Assembly: GCF_039541115.1 (NCBI RefSeq)
Contig: NZ_BAABFP010000005.1
Span: 666,447-730,446 of the forward strand
Length of the DNA stretch: 64,000 bases
Origin: Angustibacter luteus
GTDB taxonomy: Bacteria; Actinomycetota; Actinomycetes; Actinomycetales; Angustibacteraceae
Direction of reading: 5' to 3'
In this document: positions 34,993-45,248 of the stretch, in pieces
Position numbering within the stretch: position 1 is the first letter of the stretch
Layout: every line of letters begins with the position of its first letter
Translations under genes and position numbers: made by a program
Notes under the pieces: generated by a model
The model's database searches: none
What the model saw: only the letters and a program-made list of their open reading frames with translations
What the model was told of the DNA's origin: nothing

Positions 34993-35934
34993 TTAGGACC
35001 CGATGTCGTCCGGGTCCCGTGGGGCGTCCGGGTCCCGTGGGGCTGCAGGGTCTGGCGGCACGCGCGAGTCTGCCTCGTCCGGCACGCTCGGCTCGTCCTG
35101 CTCGTCCTGCGCGTCGAACTCGTCGAACTCGTCGCTGACGTCCACGTCCCCGTCGTCCGAGCCGGTCCAGCGGATGGTGAGCTCGCCGAGCGGGCTGACC
35201 TGGTCGAAGCCGACGGCCCCGTCGCGGAACAGCTCCAGCAGCGCGAGGAACCGGGCTACCACCATGAGCGTGCTCTCGGCGTCCGCGGTGAGCGCGCGGA
35301 ACGTGGTGGTCCGGCTGCGCCGCAGCACGTCGATGATCACGGCGGCCTGCTCGCGGACGCTGACCGCCGGGGCGTGCAGGTGCGCCAGCCCGACCGTGGG
35401 GGCGACCTTCGGCGCCAACGCCTGCGCCGCGATGGCGGCCAGCTGCTCGGGGGTGATGCTCATGATGAGCTCGGGCAGCAGGTTCGCGAAGTGCGGCTCC
35501 AGCGTGTTCTGCCGGGCGGTCCGGCGGGCGGCGTCCGCCATCCGCTCGCTGAACACGGCAGCCACCTGCTTGAACGCGCGGTACTGCAGCAGCCGGGCGA
35601 ACAGCAGGTCGCGCGCCTCGAGCATGGCGAGGTCGTCCTCGTCCTCGACCTGCGCGGACGGCAGCAGCCGCGCCGCCTTCAGGTCCAGGAGCGTGGCGGC
35701 GACGACCAGGAACTCGCTGGCCTGGCCGAGGTCCCAGTCCCCGCCTTCGCCGGCGTGCCCGCGGATGTGCGCCATGAACTCGTCGGTGACCCTGGCCAGC
35801 GACACCTCCGTGATGTCCAGCTGGTGCTTGGAGATCAGCCCCAGGAGCAGGTCGAACGGTCCCTCGAAGACATCCAGGTGCACCTGGAACGGAACCGATC
35901 GACCCCGCCCGGTGGCCGGCGCGGCGTCGTCCAC
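34993..35934 (-). CDS. scpA: Segregation and condensation protein ScpA (kleisin)
   Basis: ScpA bridges the SMC heads and binds ScpB. In 313 residues: N-terminal FQVHLDVFEGPFDLLLGLISKHQLDITEVSLARVT (landmark in overlapping parts), FLVVAATLLDLKAARLLP, and a C-terminal winged helix with FLALLELFRDGAVGFDQVSPLGELTIRW. It ends in an acidic tail with a PRDPDA repeat. The start is either GTG at 35943 or at 35934; the latter was chosen for AGGTGG 5 nt upstream. It follows parA by 14 nt. The combined ParA-ScpA reading in one frame is an artefact of the open upstream frame. Confidence 0.93.
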   Translation of the reverse strand: MDDAAPATGRGRSVPFQVHLDVFEGPFDLLLGLISKHQLDITEVSLARVTDEFMAHIRGHAGEGGDWDLGQASEFLVVAATLLDLKAARLLPSAQVEDEDDLAMLEARDLLFARLLQYRAFKQVAAVFSERMADAARRTARQNTLEPHFANLLPELIMSITPEQLAAIAAQALAPKVAPTVGLAHLHAPAVSVREQAAVIIDVLRRSRTTTFRALTADAESTLMVVARFLALLELFRDGAVGFDQVSPLGELTIRWTGSDDGDVDVSDEFDEFDAQDEQDEPSVPDEADSRVPPDPAAPRDPDAPRDPDDIGS

Positions 35935-35948
35935 GACGACCACCTGGC

Positions 35949-36842
35949 TCAGGCGGCGTCGCCGCGGGCGATGAGCTCGCGAGCCAGCTGCCGGTAGGCC
36001 TCGGCACCTGCGTGGGTGGACGCGTAGGTGGTGATCGGCTCCGCGGCGACCGAGGCGTCGGGGAACTTCACGGTCCGCGAGATGACGGTGCGGAAGACGT
36101 TGTCCCCGAAGGCCTCGACGACACGGGCGACGACCTCGCGGCTGTGCAGCGTCCGGCTGTCGTACATCGTGGCCAGGATCCCGTCGATCTCGAGCCGGGG
36201 GTTGAGCCGGTCCTGCACCTTCTCGATCGTCTCGACGAGGAGGGCGACGCCACGCAGCGCGAAGAACTCGCACTCCAGCGGGATCAGCACGCCGTGCGCG
36301 GCGGTCAGCGCGTTGACGGTCAGCAGTCCCAGCGAGGGCTGGCAGTCGATGAGCACGACGTCGTAGTCGTCGAGCACGGGGCGCAGTGCCCGTCCGAGCA
36401 CCATCTCGCGTGCGACCTCGCCCACGAGCTGCACCTCGGCGGCGGACAGGTCGATGTTGGCGGGCAGCACGTCCAGCCCCTCGATGGCCGTGGTGCGGAC
36501 GACGGAGCGCACGTCGGTGGAGCGGTCCATCAGCACGTTGTAGATGGTCACGTCGAGCTCGTGCGGATTGATACCGAGCCCGACGGACAGCGCGCCCTGG
36601 GGGTCGAAGTCGACCAGCAGCACCTTGCGGCCGACCTCGGCCAGGGCGGCGCCGAGGTTGATCGTGGTGGTGGTCTTGCCGACCCCACCCTTCTGGTTGC
36701 ACATCGCGATGATGCGCGCCGGCCCGTGCGACGACAGCGGGGCCGGCTGCGGGAAGTCGATCTCCGGACGGCCGGTCGGCCCGAGCTCGGTGTCGACGGG
36801 AGCCATCGGGAGCTCAGCGGACGTCGGTGGCTGGGCGGTCAC
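35949..36842 (-). CDS. ParA family ATPase
   Basis: A 297-residue MinD/ParA ATPase with a deviant Walker A CNQKGGVGKTTTTINLG, the switch region VDFDPQGALSVGLG and Walker B VVLIDCQPSLGLLTVNAL, preceded by about 45 Pro-rich residues. This ParA, next to scpAB rather than parB, is conserved in actinobacteria; it may assist loading or positioning of SMC, but that is inference. GTG at 36842 is the first start; an ATG 12 codons later is possible. It has its own promoter and leads into scpA. Confidence 0.92.
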   Translation of the reverse strand: MTAQPPTSAELPMAPVDTELGPTGRPEIDFPQPAPLSSHGPARIIAMCNQKGGVGKTTTTINLGAALAEVGRKVLLVDFDPQGALSVGLGINPHELDVTIYNVLMDRSTDVRSVVRTTAIEGLDVLPANIDLSAAEVQLVGEVAREMVLGRALRPVLDDYDVVLIDCQPSLGLLTVNALTAAHGVLIPLECEFFALRGVALLVETIEKVQDRLNPRLEIDGILATMYDSRTLHSREVVARVVEAFGDNVFRTVISRTVKFPDASVAAEPITTYASTHAGAEAYRQLARELIARGDAA

Positions 36843-36899
36843 GGGCGGTCGACTCCAGGTGCGGACAGGTCGGGCGGCTCGGGGCGAGCGGTGTCCGTG

Positions 36900-36929
36900 A
36901 CCCTAGCCGCGGGCCGCCCGGCGCTTCAA
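36900..36929 (-). promoter_or_regulatory. Promoter of the parA-scpA unit
   Basis: Minus strand TTGAAG (36924-36929), 18-nt spacer, TAGGGT (36900-36905). Transcription would start near 36893, about 50 nt before the parA GTG, in the gap after xerD. Confidence 0.6.
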
Positions 36930-36949
36930 GGCACCCCGCCGTCCAGCAC

Positions 36950-37912
36950 TCACAAGGCCCGCGGGTGGGCGGCTGCGTAGACCTCACGGAGCCGGTCGGC
37001 CGTGACGAGCGTGTACAGCTGGGTCGTCGTCACCGACGCATGGCCGAGCAGCTCCTGGACCACCCGGACGTCGGCGCCGCCGTCGAGCAGGTGGGTGGCG
37101 AAAGAGTGCCGCAGGGTGTGCGGGCTCACGTGCCCACCCAGGTGGGCCCGCTCGGCCGCCACCCGGAGCACCGACCACGCGCTCTGCCGGGACAGCCGCC
37201 CGCCGCGGGAGTTCAGGAACAGCGCGGTGGCGCCCCGCCCGTTCGCGGCCGACCCGTGCACGGCGAACCCTGGCCGGGCCCGTACCAGGTAGGCGCGCAC
37301 AGCGTCCCGGGCGAACGATCCCAGGGGCACCACCCGCTCCTTGCGGCCCTTGCCGAACAGCCGCACGGCACCGTGCTCGAGGTCGACGTCGTCGACGTCC
37401 AGCCCGACCGCCTCGCTGATCCGGGCGCCGCAGCCGTACAGCAGCTCGAGCAGGGCGCGGTCACGCAGCGATGCCGGGCTGTCCCCCACGGAAGCGGCCT
37501 CGAGCAGCCGCTCCACCTCGCCCGTGCTGATGGCCTTGGGCAACCGCTTCGGCGCGCTCGGGGGCCGGACGTCGGCGGCCGGGTCGTGCGTGGTGACGTC
37601 CTCGAGCAGCAGGAACCGGTGCAGACCGCGGACCGCGACCAGGCAGCGCGCCGAGGACGCCGCAGTCAGCGGCTGGTGGTCCGCGTCCCCCTCTCGCAGG
37701 TGCATGACGAACGCGGTGACGTCGGCCTCGGTCACCGCTTGGGGGTCGACGACCGACCGGTCGGCCAGGAAGGCGGTGTATCGACGCAGGTCGCGCCGGT
37801 AGGACGAGAGCGTGTTCGCGGCCGCGCCCCGCTCGACGTCCAGGTGCGCCAGCCAGCCGGAGACGGCGGCGGTGAGCGCCGCCGACGCCTCCGGCGCGGG
37901 CTGTGCGCTCAG
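36950..37912 (-). CDS. xerD: Tyrosine recombinase XerD (probable CTG start)
   Basis: XerD resolves chromosome dimers at dif with XerC. The catalytic set is complete: Arg164 (GARISE), Lys in GKGRKER (188-191), His265 and Arg268 ([12 protein letters not shown]), His291 (LLGHASV) and nucleophile Tyr300 (LYT). The first ATG/GTG/TTG start in frame is the GTG at 37735, but it would remove most of the core-binding domain ([20 protein letters not shown]). The frame is open to 37912, where a CTG overlaps the ald stop as CTGA and has GAGGTG 5 nt upstream. That gives 320 residues, the usual length. No ATG, GTG or TTG occurs in frame between 37912 and 37735. Confidence 0.88.
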   Translation of the reverse strand: MSAQPAPEASAALTAAVSGWLAHLDVERGAAANTLSSYRRDLRRYTAFLADRSVVDPQAVTEADVTAFVMHLREGDADHQPLTAASSARCLVAVRGLHRFLLLEDVTTHDPAADVRPPSAPKRLPKAISTGEVERLLEAASVGDSPASLRDRALLELLYGCGARISEAVGLDVDDVDLEHGAVRLFGKGRKERVVPLGSFARDAVRAYLVRARPGFAVHGSAANGRGATALFLNSRGGRLSRQSAWSVLRVAAERAHLGGHVSPHTLRHSFATHLLDGGADVRVVQELLGHASVTTTQLYTLVTADRLREVYAAAHPRAL

Positions 37913-39024
37913 GCGAGCACCTCGGCGAGCGGCACGGACGTCATCCCGTGCGCCTCGGCGACCGGGGCGTAGGTGACCTGGCCGTCGTGCGTGTTGAGAC
38001 CGAGCGCCAGGGCGCGGTCGGCCTGCAGGGCGGAACGCCAGCCGCGGTTGGCCAGCTCGACGGCGTACGGCAGCGTCACGTTGGTCAGCGCGTACGTCGA
38101 GGTGTGCGGGACGGCGCCCGGCATGTTCGCGACGCAGTAGAAGACCGAGTTGTGCACCTGGTAGGTCGGGTCCGCGTGCGTGGTCGGACGGGAGTCCTCG
38201 AAGCAGCCGCCCTGGTCGATCGAGATGTCGACCAGCACGCTGCCGGGCTTCATCCGGGAGACCTGCTCGTTGGTGACCAGGGTCGGGGCCTTGGCACCGG
38301 GGACGAGGACGGCACCGATCACCATGTCGGCGTCCATGATCGCCTGCTCGACCTCGTACGCGTTGGACGCGACGGTCTGGCAGTGACCCTGGTAGATCGC
38401 GTCGACCTGACGCAGGCGCGCGACGTTGCGGTCCAGCAGGAGCACCTCGGCCTGCATGCCGAGCGCGATGGCCGCCGCGTTCATGCCGGACACGCCAGCG
38501 CCGATGACGACCACCTTCGCCGCGTAGACGCCGGGCACCCCGCCCATCAGGATGCCGCGGCCGCCCTGGGCGCGCATGAGGGTCGCCGCCCCGACCTGCG
38601 GAGCCAGCCGACCGGCGACCTCGCTCATCGGGGCCAGCAGCGGGAGGCTGCGGTCCGGCAGCTCGACGGTCTCGTAGGCGATGCCCGTGACCTTGCGCTT
38701 GGTGAGCTCCTCGGTCAGCGGCTTGTCAGCGGCCAGGTGCAGGTACGTGAAGAGCGTCTGCCCCTCCCGCATCCGGTCGTACTCGGACGCGATCGGCTCC
38801 TTCACCTTCAGGATGAGGTCGCCAGTACCCCACACGTCGTCGGCGCCGGACAGGATCGTCGCGCCGGCGGAGACGTAGTCCTCGTCCGTGATGGAGGAGC
38901 CGACACCTGCCTCGGTCTCGACGAACACCTCGTGACCGTTGCGCACGAGCTCGTTCACTCCGGACGGCGTGATCGCCACCCGGTACTCGTGGTTCTTGAC
39001 CTCGCGGGGAATACCGACCTTCAC
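37909..39024 (-). CDS. ald: Alanine dehydrogenase
   Basis: Reversibly deaminates L-alanine to pyruvate and ammonia with NAD+. The 371-residue product is the standard length: [20 protein letters not shown] with substrate-binding Arg15, [16 protein letters not shown] with catalytic Lys/His region, NAD-binding [18 protein letters not shown], and the [16 protein letters not shown] and [14 protein letters not shown] blocks. The GTG at 39024 has AAAGGA 9 nt upstream; an in-frame region reaching 39450 is not coding. xerD overlaps its stop, so they are coupled. Confidence 0.95.
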   Translation of the reverse strand: MKVGIPREVKNHEYRVAITPSGVNELVRNGHEVFVETEAGVGSSITDEDYVSAGATILSGADDVWGTGDLILKVKEPIASEYDRMREGQTLFTYLHLAADKPLTEELTKRKVTGIAYETVELPDRSLPLLAPMSEVAGRLAPQVGAATLMRAQGGRGILMGGVPGVYAAKVVVIGAGVSGMNAAAIALGMQAEVLLLDRNVARLRQVDAIYQGHCQTVASNAYEVEQAIMDADMVIGAVLVPGAKAPTLVTNEQVSRMKPGSVLVDISIDQGGCFEDSRPTTHADPTYQVHNSVFYCVANMPGAVPHTSTYALTNVTLPYAVELANRGWRSALQADRALALGLNTHDGQVTYAPVAEAHGMTSVPLAEVLA

Positions 39025-39190
39025 GGTCACACGTCCTTTGCGCGCACCGCCACCGTCAGGCGCCATTGCCCGACGGTCAGCCCCGATCTGGGGTGGCAGC
39101 GCGAGTCTAGCCGGGGCCGCTGCCCGCCCCCGCCCGGCAGAGTGTCTGCCGGAACAGCGCTTTTCGACAGTTTTACGTCGGGCGGTGGCC

Positions 39191-39604
39191 TCAGGAGGTG
39201 CTGGCGGCCGCTCCCCAGCCGTGCCAGTGATCGATCTCGATCCACGCGCTGACCCGCGGCCGTTCGCGGTTGGGGTAGGCGTCCCCGCCGTAGTGCCGGG
39301 ACAGCCGGTCGATGTCGGCCAGCTCTGCGTCGTCCCGCCACTCGACGACCCTGCCGCGGATGCTGACGTGGGTGTACCAGGCACCGTCCTCGAGCGCGGT
39401 GAGCGCGACGCGACCGTCGTGGCGCAGCCACTCGACCCGGGCCCGGCCACCGTCCATGTTCACCAGGATCCGGCCGTCGTCCTCGACCAGGTACCAGGTG
39501 GCCACGGCGAACGGCTGACCGTCCGGCATGGTGCCCGCGATGACGGCGGGGTTGGCCCGTCGCAGCAGGTCCATCGTGTCGTCCGGCAGGGGTGGGGTGG
39601 GCAT
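39191..39604 (-). CDS. Pyridoxamine 5'-phosphate oxidase-fold protein (probable F420-binding)
   Basis: A 137-residue split-barrel flavin- or F420-binding protein. It shows the strand VIAGTMPDGQPFAVATWYLVEDDGRILVNM and RVEWLRHDGRVALTALE followed by VSIRGRVVEW, the layout of the actinobacterial F420-dependent TIGR03618 group, with a C-terminal WIEIDHWHGWG. The cofactor and substrate are inferred; riboflavin-derived F420 is common in this phylum. GAGAGGA lies 5 nt before the ATG. It is divergent from the nitroreductase gene, 40 nt away. Confidence 0.82.
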   Translation of the reverse strand: MPTPPLPDDTMDLLRRANPAVIAGTMPDGQPFAVATWYLVEDDGRILVNMDGGRARVEWLRHDGRVALTALEDGAWYTHVSIRGRVVEWRDDAELADIDRLSRHYGGDAYPNRERPRVSAWIEIDHWHGWGAAASTS

Positions 39605-39644
39605 GTTCGTCCTCTCGTCGACCAGGGGCTGACACGATCCTCAC

Positions 39645-40331
39645 ATGGAACTCGACGCGGTCATCCGCCGCCGGCGCATGGTGCGCGCCTACGACCCCGA
39701 CCGCCCCGTCCCCGGTGAGGTGATCGACCGGGTGCTCGACCACGCCGTGCGCGCCCCCAGCGCAGGCTTCAGCCAGGGCTGGGACTTCGTGGTCCTGCGC
39801 GACGACGCGTCCCGCCGGACCTTCTGGAGCACCACGAAGGAGGACGACGGTCCGCCGGACGCCTGGTTGCGGGGTCTGATGAGCGCCCCGGTACTCGTGC
39901 TCTGCCTCAGCGACAAGGACGCCTACCTCGACCGTTATGCCGAGCCGGACAAGGGCTGGACGGACCGCGCCGAGTCGCACTGGCCGATCCCCTACTGGGA
40001 CGTCGACACCGGGATGGCCGCACTGATGATGCTGCTCACCGCGGTCGACTCCGGGCTCGGCTCGTGCTTCTTCGGGGTGCCGGGTGAGCGGCACGACGCC
40101 GTCCGGCGGGCGTTCGCCATCCCGGGCGGACGCCGCGTCGTGGGGGTCGTCTCGGTCGGGTACGCCGCCGCCGACCGCCGCTCCCCCAGCCTGCGCCGGG
40201 GTCGTCGTCCGGTCTCCGAGGTCGCCCACGAGGGCCGGTTCGGGCAGCAGTACCGCGCCACACCGAGCGGCCTCAGCCACGTCGACGACGGCGTGGGCGA
40301 TGATGAGGCGGCCCGTCCGCTGCAGACCTGA
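39645..40331 (+). CDS. Nitroreductase family FMN oxidoreductase
   Basis: A 228-residue FMN enzyme of the nitroreductase superfamily. Visible are [41 protein letters not shown] (FMN-binding start, in overlapping parts), [24 protein letters not shown] and the [20 protein letters not shown] block. It would reduce nitro compounds, quinones or a flavin; the substrate is unknown. A CACGAT box ends 6 nt before the ATG with no clear ribosome binding site. Its stop codon overlaps the AGGAG ahead of parC, so the two may be cotranscribed. Confidence 0.87.
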   Translation: MELDAVIRRRRMVRAYDPDRPVPGEVIDRVLDHAVRAPSAGFSQGWDFVVLRDDASRRTFWSTTKEDDGPPDAWLRGLMSAPVLVLCLSDKDAYLDRYAEPDKGWTDRAESHWPIPYWDVDTGMAALMMLLTAVDSGLGSCFFGVPGERHDAVRRAFAIPGGRRVVGVVSVGYAAADRRSPSLRRGRRPVSEVAHEGRFGQQYRATPSGLSHVDDGVGDDEAARPLQT

Positions 40332-40347
40332 GGAGCTCTCCCGCGCC

Positions 40348-42813
40348 ATGGCACGTCGATCGTCGCCCACCCCTCCGCCCGAGGACTACACCGAGCGGAT
40401 CGTCGACATCGACGTCCAGAACGAGATGCAGGACTCGTTCCTCGAGTACGCCTACTCGGTCATCTACTCGCGCGCCCTGCCGGACGCGCGGGACGGCCTC
40501 AAGCCGGTGCAGCGCCGCATCCTGTACTCGATGTCCGAGATGGGCCTGCGCCCCGAGCGCGGGCACGTGAAGAGCTCCCGGGTCGTCGGCGAGGTCATGG
40601 GCAAGTTCCACCCGCACGGCGACGGCGCCATCTACGACGCGCTCGTCCGGATGGCCCAACCCTTCTCGCTGCGGCTGCCCGTCGTCGACGGGCACGGCAA
40701 CTTCGGATCGCCCGACGACGGCCCGGCGGCCATGCGGTACACGGAGGCGCGGCTGGCCCCGGCCGCGCTGCTGATGACGGCCTCGCTGGACGAGGCGACC
40801 GTCGAGTTCGTGCCGAACTACGACGACCAGCTGACCCAGCCCGAGGTCCTGCCCGCGGCCTACCCCAACCTGCTGGTCAACGGCGCCAGCGGCATCGCGG
40901 TCGGCATGGCGACGAACATGGCCCCGCACAACCTCGTCGAGGTGATCGGCGCGGCGAGGCACCTGATCGCGCACCCCGACGCGACGCTCGACGATCTGAT
41001 GCGCTTCGTTCCCGGGCCGGACCTGCCGACCGGCGGCCGGATCGTCGGCCTGGACGGGATCCGCGAGGCGTACGAGACGGGCCGCGGCACCTTCCGCACC
41101 CGGGCCACGGCTCGGGTGGAGGCGATCACCCCTCGCCGCAAGGGCATCGTGGTCACCGAGCTGCCGTACACGGTCGGCCCCGAGAAGGTGCGCGAGAAGA
41201 TCGTGGACCTGGCCCGGGCGAAGAAGATCCAGGGCATCGCGGACGTCGTGGACCTGACCGACCGCAGCCACGGGCTGCGGCTCGTCATCGAGGTCAAGAA
41301 CGGCTTCAACCCGGACGCCGTGCTCGAGCAGCTGTACAAGCTGACGCCGATGGAGGACTCCTTCGGCATCAACAACGTGGCGCTGGTCGACGGCCAGCCA
41401 CGCACCCTCGGCCTGCGCGAGCTGCTGCGGGTCTACGTGGACTTCCGGATCGACGTGGTGCGTCGCCGCAGCCAGTTCCGGCTGGCCCGCCGCGAGGAGC
41501 GGCTGCACCTCGTCGAGGGCCTGCTGGTGGCCATCCTGGACATCGACGAGGTCATCGCGATCATCCGGTCCAGCGACGACGCGGACACCGCGCGGACCCG
41601 GCTGACCCAGGTGTTCGACCTGTCGACGCAGCAGGCTGAGTACATCCTCGAGCTCCGGCTGCGCCGGCTCACCAAGTTCAGCCGGATCGAGCTCGAGAAG
41701 GAGGCAGAGGAGCTGCGCCGCCAGATCGAGGAGCTGCGCGCCGTGCTCGGCGACGAGGGCGCGCTGCGACGCGTCGTCTCCGACGAGCTCGCCGAGGTCG
41801 CCAAGGCGCACGGCACTCCCCGGCGCACCGTCCTGCTGGCCTCGGCCGGTGCCCCGGCGACCGCGGCCACCCCCCTCGAGGTCGCCGACGACCCGTGCTG
41901 GGTGCTGCTCTCGTCGACCGGGCTGCTGGCCCGCACCGCGAGTGACGAGCCCCTCCCGCACTCCGGTGAGCGGCACCAGCACGACTCGATCCTGGCCGCG
42001 ATCCGCACGACCGCCCGTGGCGAGGTGGCTCTGGTCACCTCCCGCGGCCGCGCTCGCCGGCTGTCCGTCCTCGAGCTGCCCTCCCTGCCACCGACGAACG
42101 GCTCCCCCAGCCTGGCCGGCGGTGCCCCGCTCGGCGCCTTCGTCGACCTCCCGGCGGGCGAGCGCGTGCTGACGCTGAGCTCGCTGGACGCCGGTTCGGT
42201 CGGCCTCGCGCTCGGCACCGCCCATGGCGTGGTCAAGCGGGTCGTCCCGGACCACCCGGGCGGCCGCGAGGAGTGGGAGCTGATCGGGCTCAAGGACGGC
42301 GACGAGGTCGTCGGTGCGGTCGAGCTCGCCACCGAGGCCGTGGAGCTGTGCTTCATCACCTCGGACGCCCAGCTGCTGCACTTCCCGGCGGCGTCCGTGC
42401 GACCTCAGGGCCGACCGGCCGGCGGCATGGCCGGCGTCAAGCTCGGGGCGGGCGCCACGGCCGTCTGGTTCGGCGCCGTGGACCCGGCGGCGGACGCCGT
42501 GGTGGTCACCGTCGCCGGGTCGACGGGGGCCCTGCCCGGCACCGAGCCTGGCGCCGTCAAGGTGACGCCCTGGTCGGAGTACCCCGGCAAGGGGCGCGCC
42601 ACCGGCGGGGTCCGCTGCCACCGCTTCCTGCGGGGCGAGGACACGCTGATCCTCGGCTGGGCCGGTGCGACCCCCGCGCGGGCCAGCGCCGCGAACGGCA
42701 GCGCACTCGAGCTGCCCGCCGCCACCGGCAAGCGGGACGGGTCCGGCGTCCCGGCGCCGGCTCCGATCGCCGCGGTCACCGCTCCGGCCGGCCCGGTCTC
42801 CCCGGCGAACTGA
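40348..42813 (+). CDS. parC: DNA topoisomerase IV subunit A
   Basis: The breakage-reunion subunit of the decatenating type II topoisomerase, 821 residues. Catalytic Tyr131 lies in [10 protein letters not shown]. The quinolone-determining region reads [20 protein letters not shown], with Gly93 in the place of GyrA Ser83 and Asp97 in the place of Asp87. The tower, coiled-coil ([22 protein letters not shown]) and C-terminal beta-pinwheel ([34 protein letters not shown]) follow. The strict GyrA-box QRRGGKG is absent, supporting ParC rather than GyrA. ATG at 40348 with AGGAG upstream. It converges with parE, 54 nt apart. Confidence 0.92.
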   Translation: MARRSSPTPPPEDYTERIVDIDVQNEMQDSFLEYAYSVIYSRALPDARDGLKPVQRRILYSMSEMGLRPERGHVKSSRVVGEVMGKFHPHGDGAIYDALVRMAQPFSLRLPVVDGHGNFGSPDDGPAAMRYTEARLAPAALLMTASLDEATVEFVPNYDDQLTQPEVLPAAYPNLLVNGASGIAVGMATNMAPHNLVEVIGAARHLIAHPDATLDDLMRFVPGPDLPTGGRIVGLDGIREAYETGRGTFRTRATARVEAITPRRKGIVVTELPYTVGPEKVREKIVDLARAKKIQGIADVVDLTDRSHGLRLVIEVKNGFNPDAVLEQLYKLTPMEDSFGINNVALVDGQPRTLGLRELLRVYVDFRIDVVRRRSQFRLARREERLHLVEGLLVAILDIDEVIAIIRSSDDADTARTRLTQVFDLSTQQAEYILELRLRRLTKFSRIELEKEAEELRRQIEELRAVLGDEGALRRVVSDELAEVAKAHGTPRRTVLLASAGAPATAATPLEVADDPCWVLLSSTGLLARTASDEPLPHSGERHQHDSILAAIRTTARGEVALVTSRGRARRLSVLELPSLPPTNGSPSLAGGAPLGAFVDLPAGERVLTLSSLDAGSVGLALGTAHGVVKRVVPDHPGGREEWELIGLKDGDEVVGAVELATEAVELCFITSDAQLLHFPAASVRPQGRPAGGMAGVKLGAGATAVWFGAVDPAADAVVVTVAGSTGALPGTEPGAVKVTPWSEYPGKGRATGGVRCHRFLRGEDTLILGWAGATPARASAANGSALELPAATGKRDGSGVPAPAPIAAVTAPAGPVSPAN

Positions 42814-42827
42814 CGCTCGCGCCCTGA

Positions 42828-42846
42828 CGCCCGCGCTGGGCGGGCG
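42828..42846. terminator. Hairpin between convergent parC and parE
   Basis: CGCCCGC (42828-42834) pairs with GCGGGCG (42840-42846) around a GCTGG loop, in the 54-nt gap between the two stop codons. Short but GC-rich; it can act on both strands. Confidence 0.6.
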
Positions 42847-42867
42847 CCTGCTCGCGGTGGGACCCGC

Positions 42868-45003
42868 TCAGGCGTCGATGCGCTCGCGGTCGAGGTCGGC
42901 GGCGCCCTCGACGAGGAAGTCCTTGCGCGGGGCCACGTCCGACCCCATGAGCAGCTCGAAGACGCGCTCGGCGCGCTCGGCGTCCGGCACGGTGACGCGG
43001 CGCAGGGTGCGGTGCCGAGGGTCCATGGTCGTCTCGGCCAGCTGGTCGGCGTCCATCTCGCCCAGGCCCTTGTAGCGCTGGATGGGCTCCTTGTAACGCT
43101 TGCCCTTCTTCTCCAGCTGCTTGAGCAGCGTGCGCAGCTCGGTCTCGGAGTAGGTGTAGACGACCTCGTTCTTCTTGCTGCCCGGGTTGACGATCTCGAC
43201 CCGGTGCAGGGGCGGCACCGCCGCGTACACCCGCCCTTCGTCCACCAGCGGGCGCATGTAGCGGAAGAACAGCGTGAGCAGCAGCGTGCGGATGTGCGCA
43301 CCGTCGACGTCGGCGTCCGTCATCAGCACGATCCGGCCGTACCGGCGGGCCTCGAGGTCGAACGATCGGCCCGAGCCGGCGCCGACCACCTGGATGATGG
43401 AGGCGCACTCGGCGTTCTTGAGCATGTCCGCGACGGACGCCTTCTGGACGTTCAGGATCTTGCCGCGGATCGGCAGCAGCGCCTGGAAGTCGGACGAGCG
43501 GGCCAGCTTGGCGGTGCCCAGGGCGCTGTCCCCCTCGACGATGAACAGCTCGCTGCGCTCGAGGTCGGTCGTGCGGCAGTCGGCCAGCTTGGACGGCAGC
43601 GACGAGGTCTCGAGCGCGTTCTTGCGACGCTGCGTCTCCTTGTGCAGTCGCGCGCTGATCCGCGTCTTCATCTCGGCGACGACCTTCTCGAGCAGCAGCG
43701 CGGACTGCTGCTTGGCGCCGCGCTTGGTCGAGGTCAGCAGCTCAGTGAGCTCCTTCTCGACGACCCGGGACACGATGCCGCGCACCGCATTGGTGCCCAG
43801 CACCTCCTTCGTCTGGCCCTCGAACTGGGGCTCCGCGAGACGGACGGTCACCACGGCGGTCAGGCCCGCGAGCACGTCGTCCTTGTCGACCTTGTCGTTG
43901 CCGGCCTTCAGCCGCCGCGCGTTCGACTCGATTTGCTTGCGGAACGTCTTGATCAGCGCCGTCTCGAAGCCGGCCAGGTGGGTGCCGCCCTTGGGGGTCG
44001 CGATGATGTTCACGAACGAGCGGACGTGGGTGTCGTAGCCGATCCCCCAGCGCAGCGCGATGTCGACCTCGCACTCGCGCTCGACCTCGGTCGCCGTCAT
44101 GTGGCCGCGCTCGTCCAGCACCGGCACCGTCTCGTGGAAGCGCCCGGTGCCGTGCAGTCGCCACACGTCCGTGACCGAGGTGTCGTGGGCCAGGAACTCG
44201 ACGTACTCGGTGATGCCACCGTCGTGGTGGAACACCTCCTCGTGCGGGCCGTCCGCCCCCGGCGTCCCGGGGAGCCGTCGCTCGTCCCGGATCACCAGGG
44301 CCAGGCCGGGCACCAGGTAGGACGTCTGCCGGGCGCGCGTGACCAGGTCGTCGTAGGTGAACTCCGCCTCGCTCAGGAACACCTGCGGGTCGGACCAGTA
44401 GCGGATCCGGGTGCCCGTGACGCCCCGCTTGCCCCGGCCGACGTGCAGCTCCGAGCGGGAGACGAACGGCTCGAAGGCGGCGTCCGGCGAGGGCTGCGCC
44501 GTCCCGTCCTTGAACGTGCCGGGCTCACCGCGCCGGAAGCTCATCGAATGCACCTTGCCGCCACGCTCGACGTGCACGTCCAGCCGCGAGGACAACGCGT
44601 TGACGACGCTCGCGCCGACACCGTGCAGACCACCCGTGGCCGTGTAGGAGCTGCCGCCGAACTTGCCGCCCGCGTGCAGCTTGGTGAACACCACCTCGAC
44701 GCCGGACAGGCCCGTTCGCGGCTCGATGTCGACCGGGATGCCCCGGCCGTCGTCGTGCACCTCGACCGAGCCATCAGCGTGCAGCGTCACCTCGATGCGG
44801 TGGCAGACCCCCGCCAGCGCCTCGTCGACGGCGTTGTCGATGATCTCCCACAGGCAGTGCATGAGCCCACGGCTGTCGGTGGAGCCGATGTACATGCCTG
44901 GCCGCTTGCGGACCGCCTCGAGACCCTCCAGCACCGACAGGTGTCGAGCGGTGTAGTCACCCTCCGTGACGGTCCTGCGGCGTGCTGCGGGCTGGGCGCT
45001 CAA
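42868..45003 (-). CDS. parE: DNA topoisomerase IV subunit B
   Basis: The ATPase subunit, 711 residues. GHKL ATPase motifs: EIIDNAVDEALAG, DDGRGIPVDI, GGLHGVGASVVNALS; transducer with the Lys of QTKEVLGTNA-type region; TOPRIM domain with VEGDSALGTAKLARS and MTDADVDGAHIRTLLL, and the YKGLGEMDADQL block. Length and sequence fit the actinobacterial ParE group; gyrB would be a separate gene elsewhere. The start codon is a TTG at 45003 with AGGAG 10 nt upstream. parC and parE are tail to tail rather than in one operon. Confidence 0.92.
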   Translation of the reverse strand: MSAQPAARRRTVTEGDYTARHLSVLEGLEAVRKRPGMYIGSTDSRGLMHCLWEIIDNAVDEALAGVCHRIEVTLHADGSVEVHDDGRGIPVDIEPRTGLSGVEVVFTKLHAGGKFGGSSYTATGGLHGVGASVVNALSSRLDVHVERGGKVHSMSFRRGEPGTFKDGTAQPSPDAAFEPFVSRSELHVGRGKRGVTGTRIRYWSDPQVFLSEAEFTYDDLVTRARQTSYLVPGLALVIRDERRLPGTPGADGPHEEVFHHDGGITEYVEFLAHDTSVTDVWRLHGTGRFHETVPVLDERGHMTATEVERECEVDIALRWGIGYDTHVRSFVNIIATPKGGTHLAGFETALIKTFRKQIESNARRLKAGNDKVDKDDVLAGLTAVVTVRLAEPQFEGQTKEVLGTNAVRGIVSRVVEKELTELLTSTKRGAKQQSALLLEKVVAEMKTRISARLHKETQRRKNALETSSLPSKLADCRTTDLERSELFIVEGDSALGTAKLARSSDFQALLPIRGKILNVQKASVADMLKNAECASIIQVVGAGSGRSFDLEARRYGRIVLMTDADVDGAHIRTLLLTLFFRYMRPLVDEGRVYAAVPPLHRVEIVNPGSKKNEVVYTYSETELRTLLKQLEKKGKRYKEPIQRYKGLGEMDADQLAETTMDPRHRTLRRVTVPDAERAERVFELLMGSDVAPRKDFLVEGAADLDRERIDA

Positions 45004-45248
45004 CGGTGGTGTGCTCCTGGTTCGCGAATCGGGCCGGACCTCTCAAGGCCCACCCGAAGGTTACCGATCCATACCGACAGACCGATGGAGGCAGGCCGCG
45101 CCGGAGGTCGAGCAGGGTTCAGCGTTCAGCGAACCGCCGGTCAAGCTGCACGGCGGGAACGTTCTGACGTGCTTGACTGTTATGCAGGTCGACGGCGCCG
45201 GACTTGCTCGGCGCCACCGTTGTCCCTGACGAGGAAAAGGAAGGTGAC

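Noticed and set aside
34993-36702. A single 569-residue ParA-ScpA fusion
   Set aside because: The upstream part of that frame is a frame-shifted shadow of parA; parA reads in another frame with intact motifs and its own stop at 35949.
39025-39450. N-terminal extension of ald to 513 residues
   Set aside because: The family begins [11 protein letters not shown] at 39024, where a ribosome binding site is present; the extension overlaps the oxidase-fold gene out of frame.
45116-45135. GGTTC/GAACC dyad between parE and the DUF7455 gene as an operator
   Set aside because: The arms are only 5 bp and a GTTCAGC direct repeat explains most of it; no promoter could be placed with confidence.
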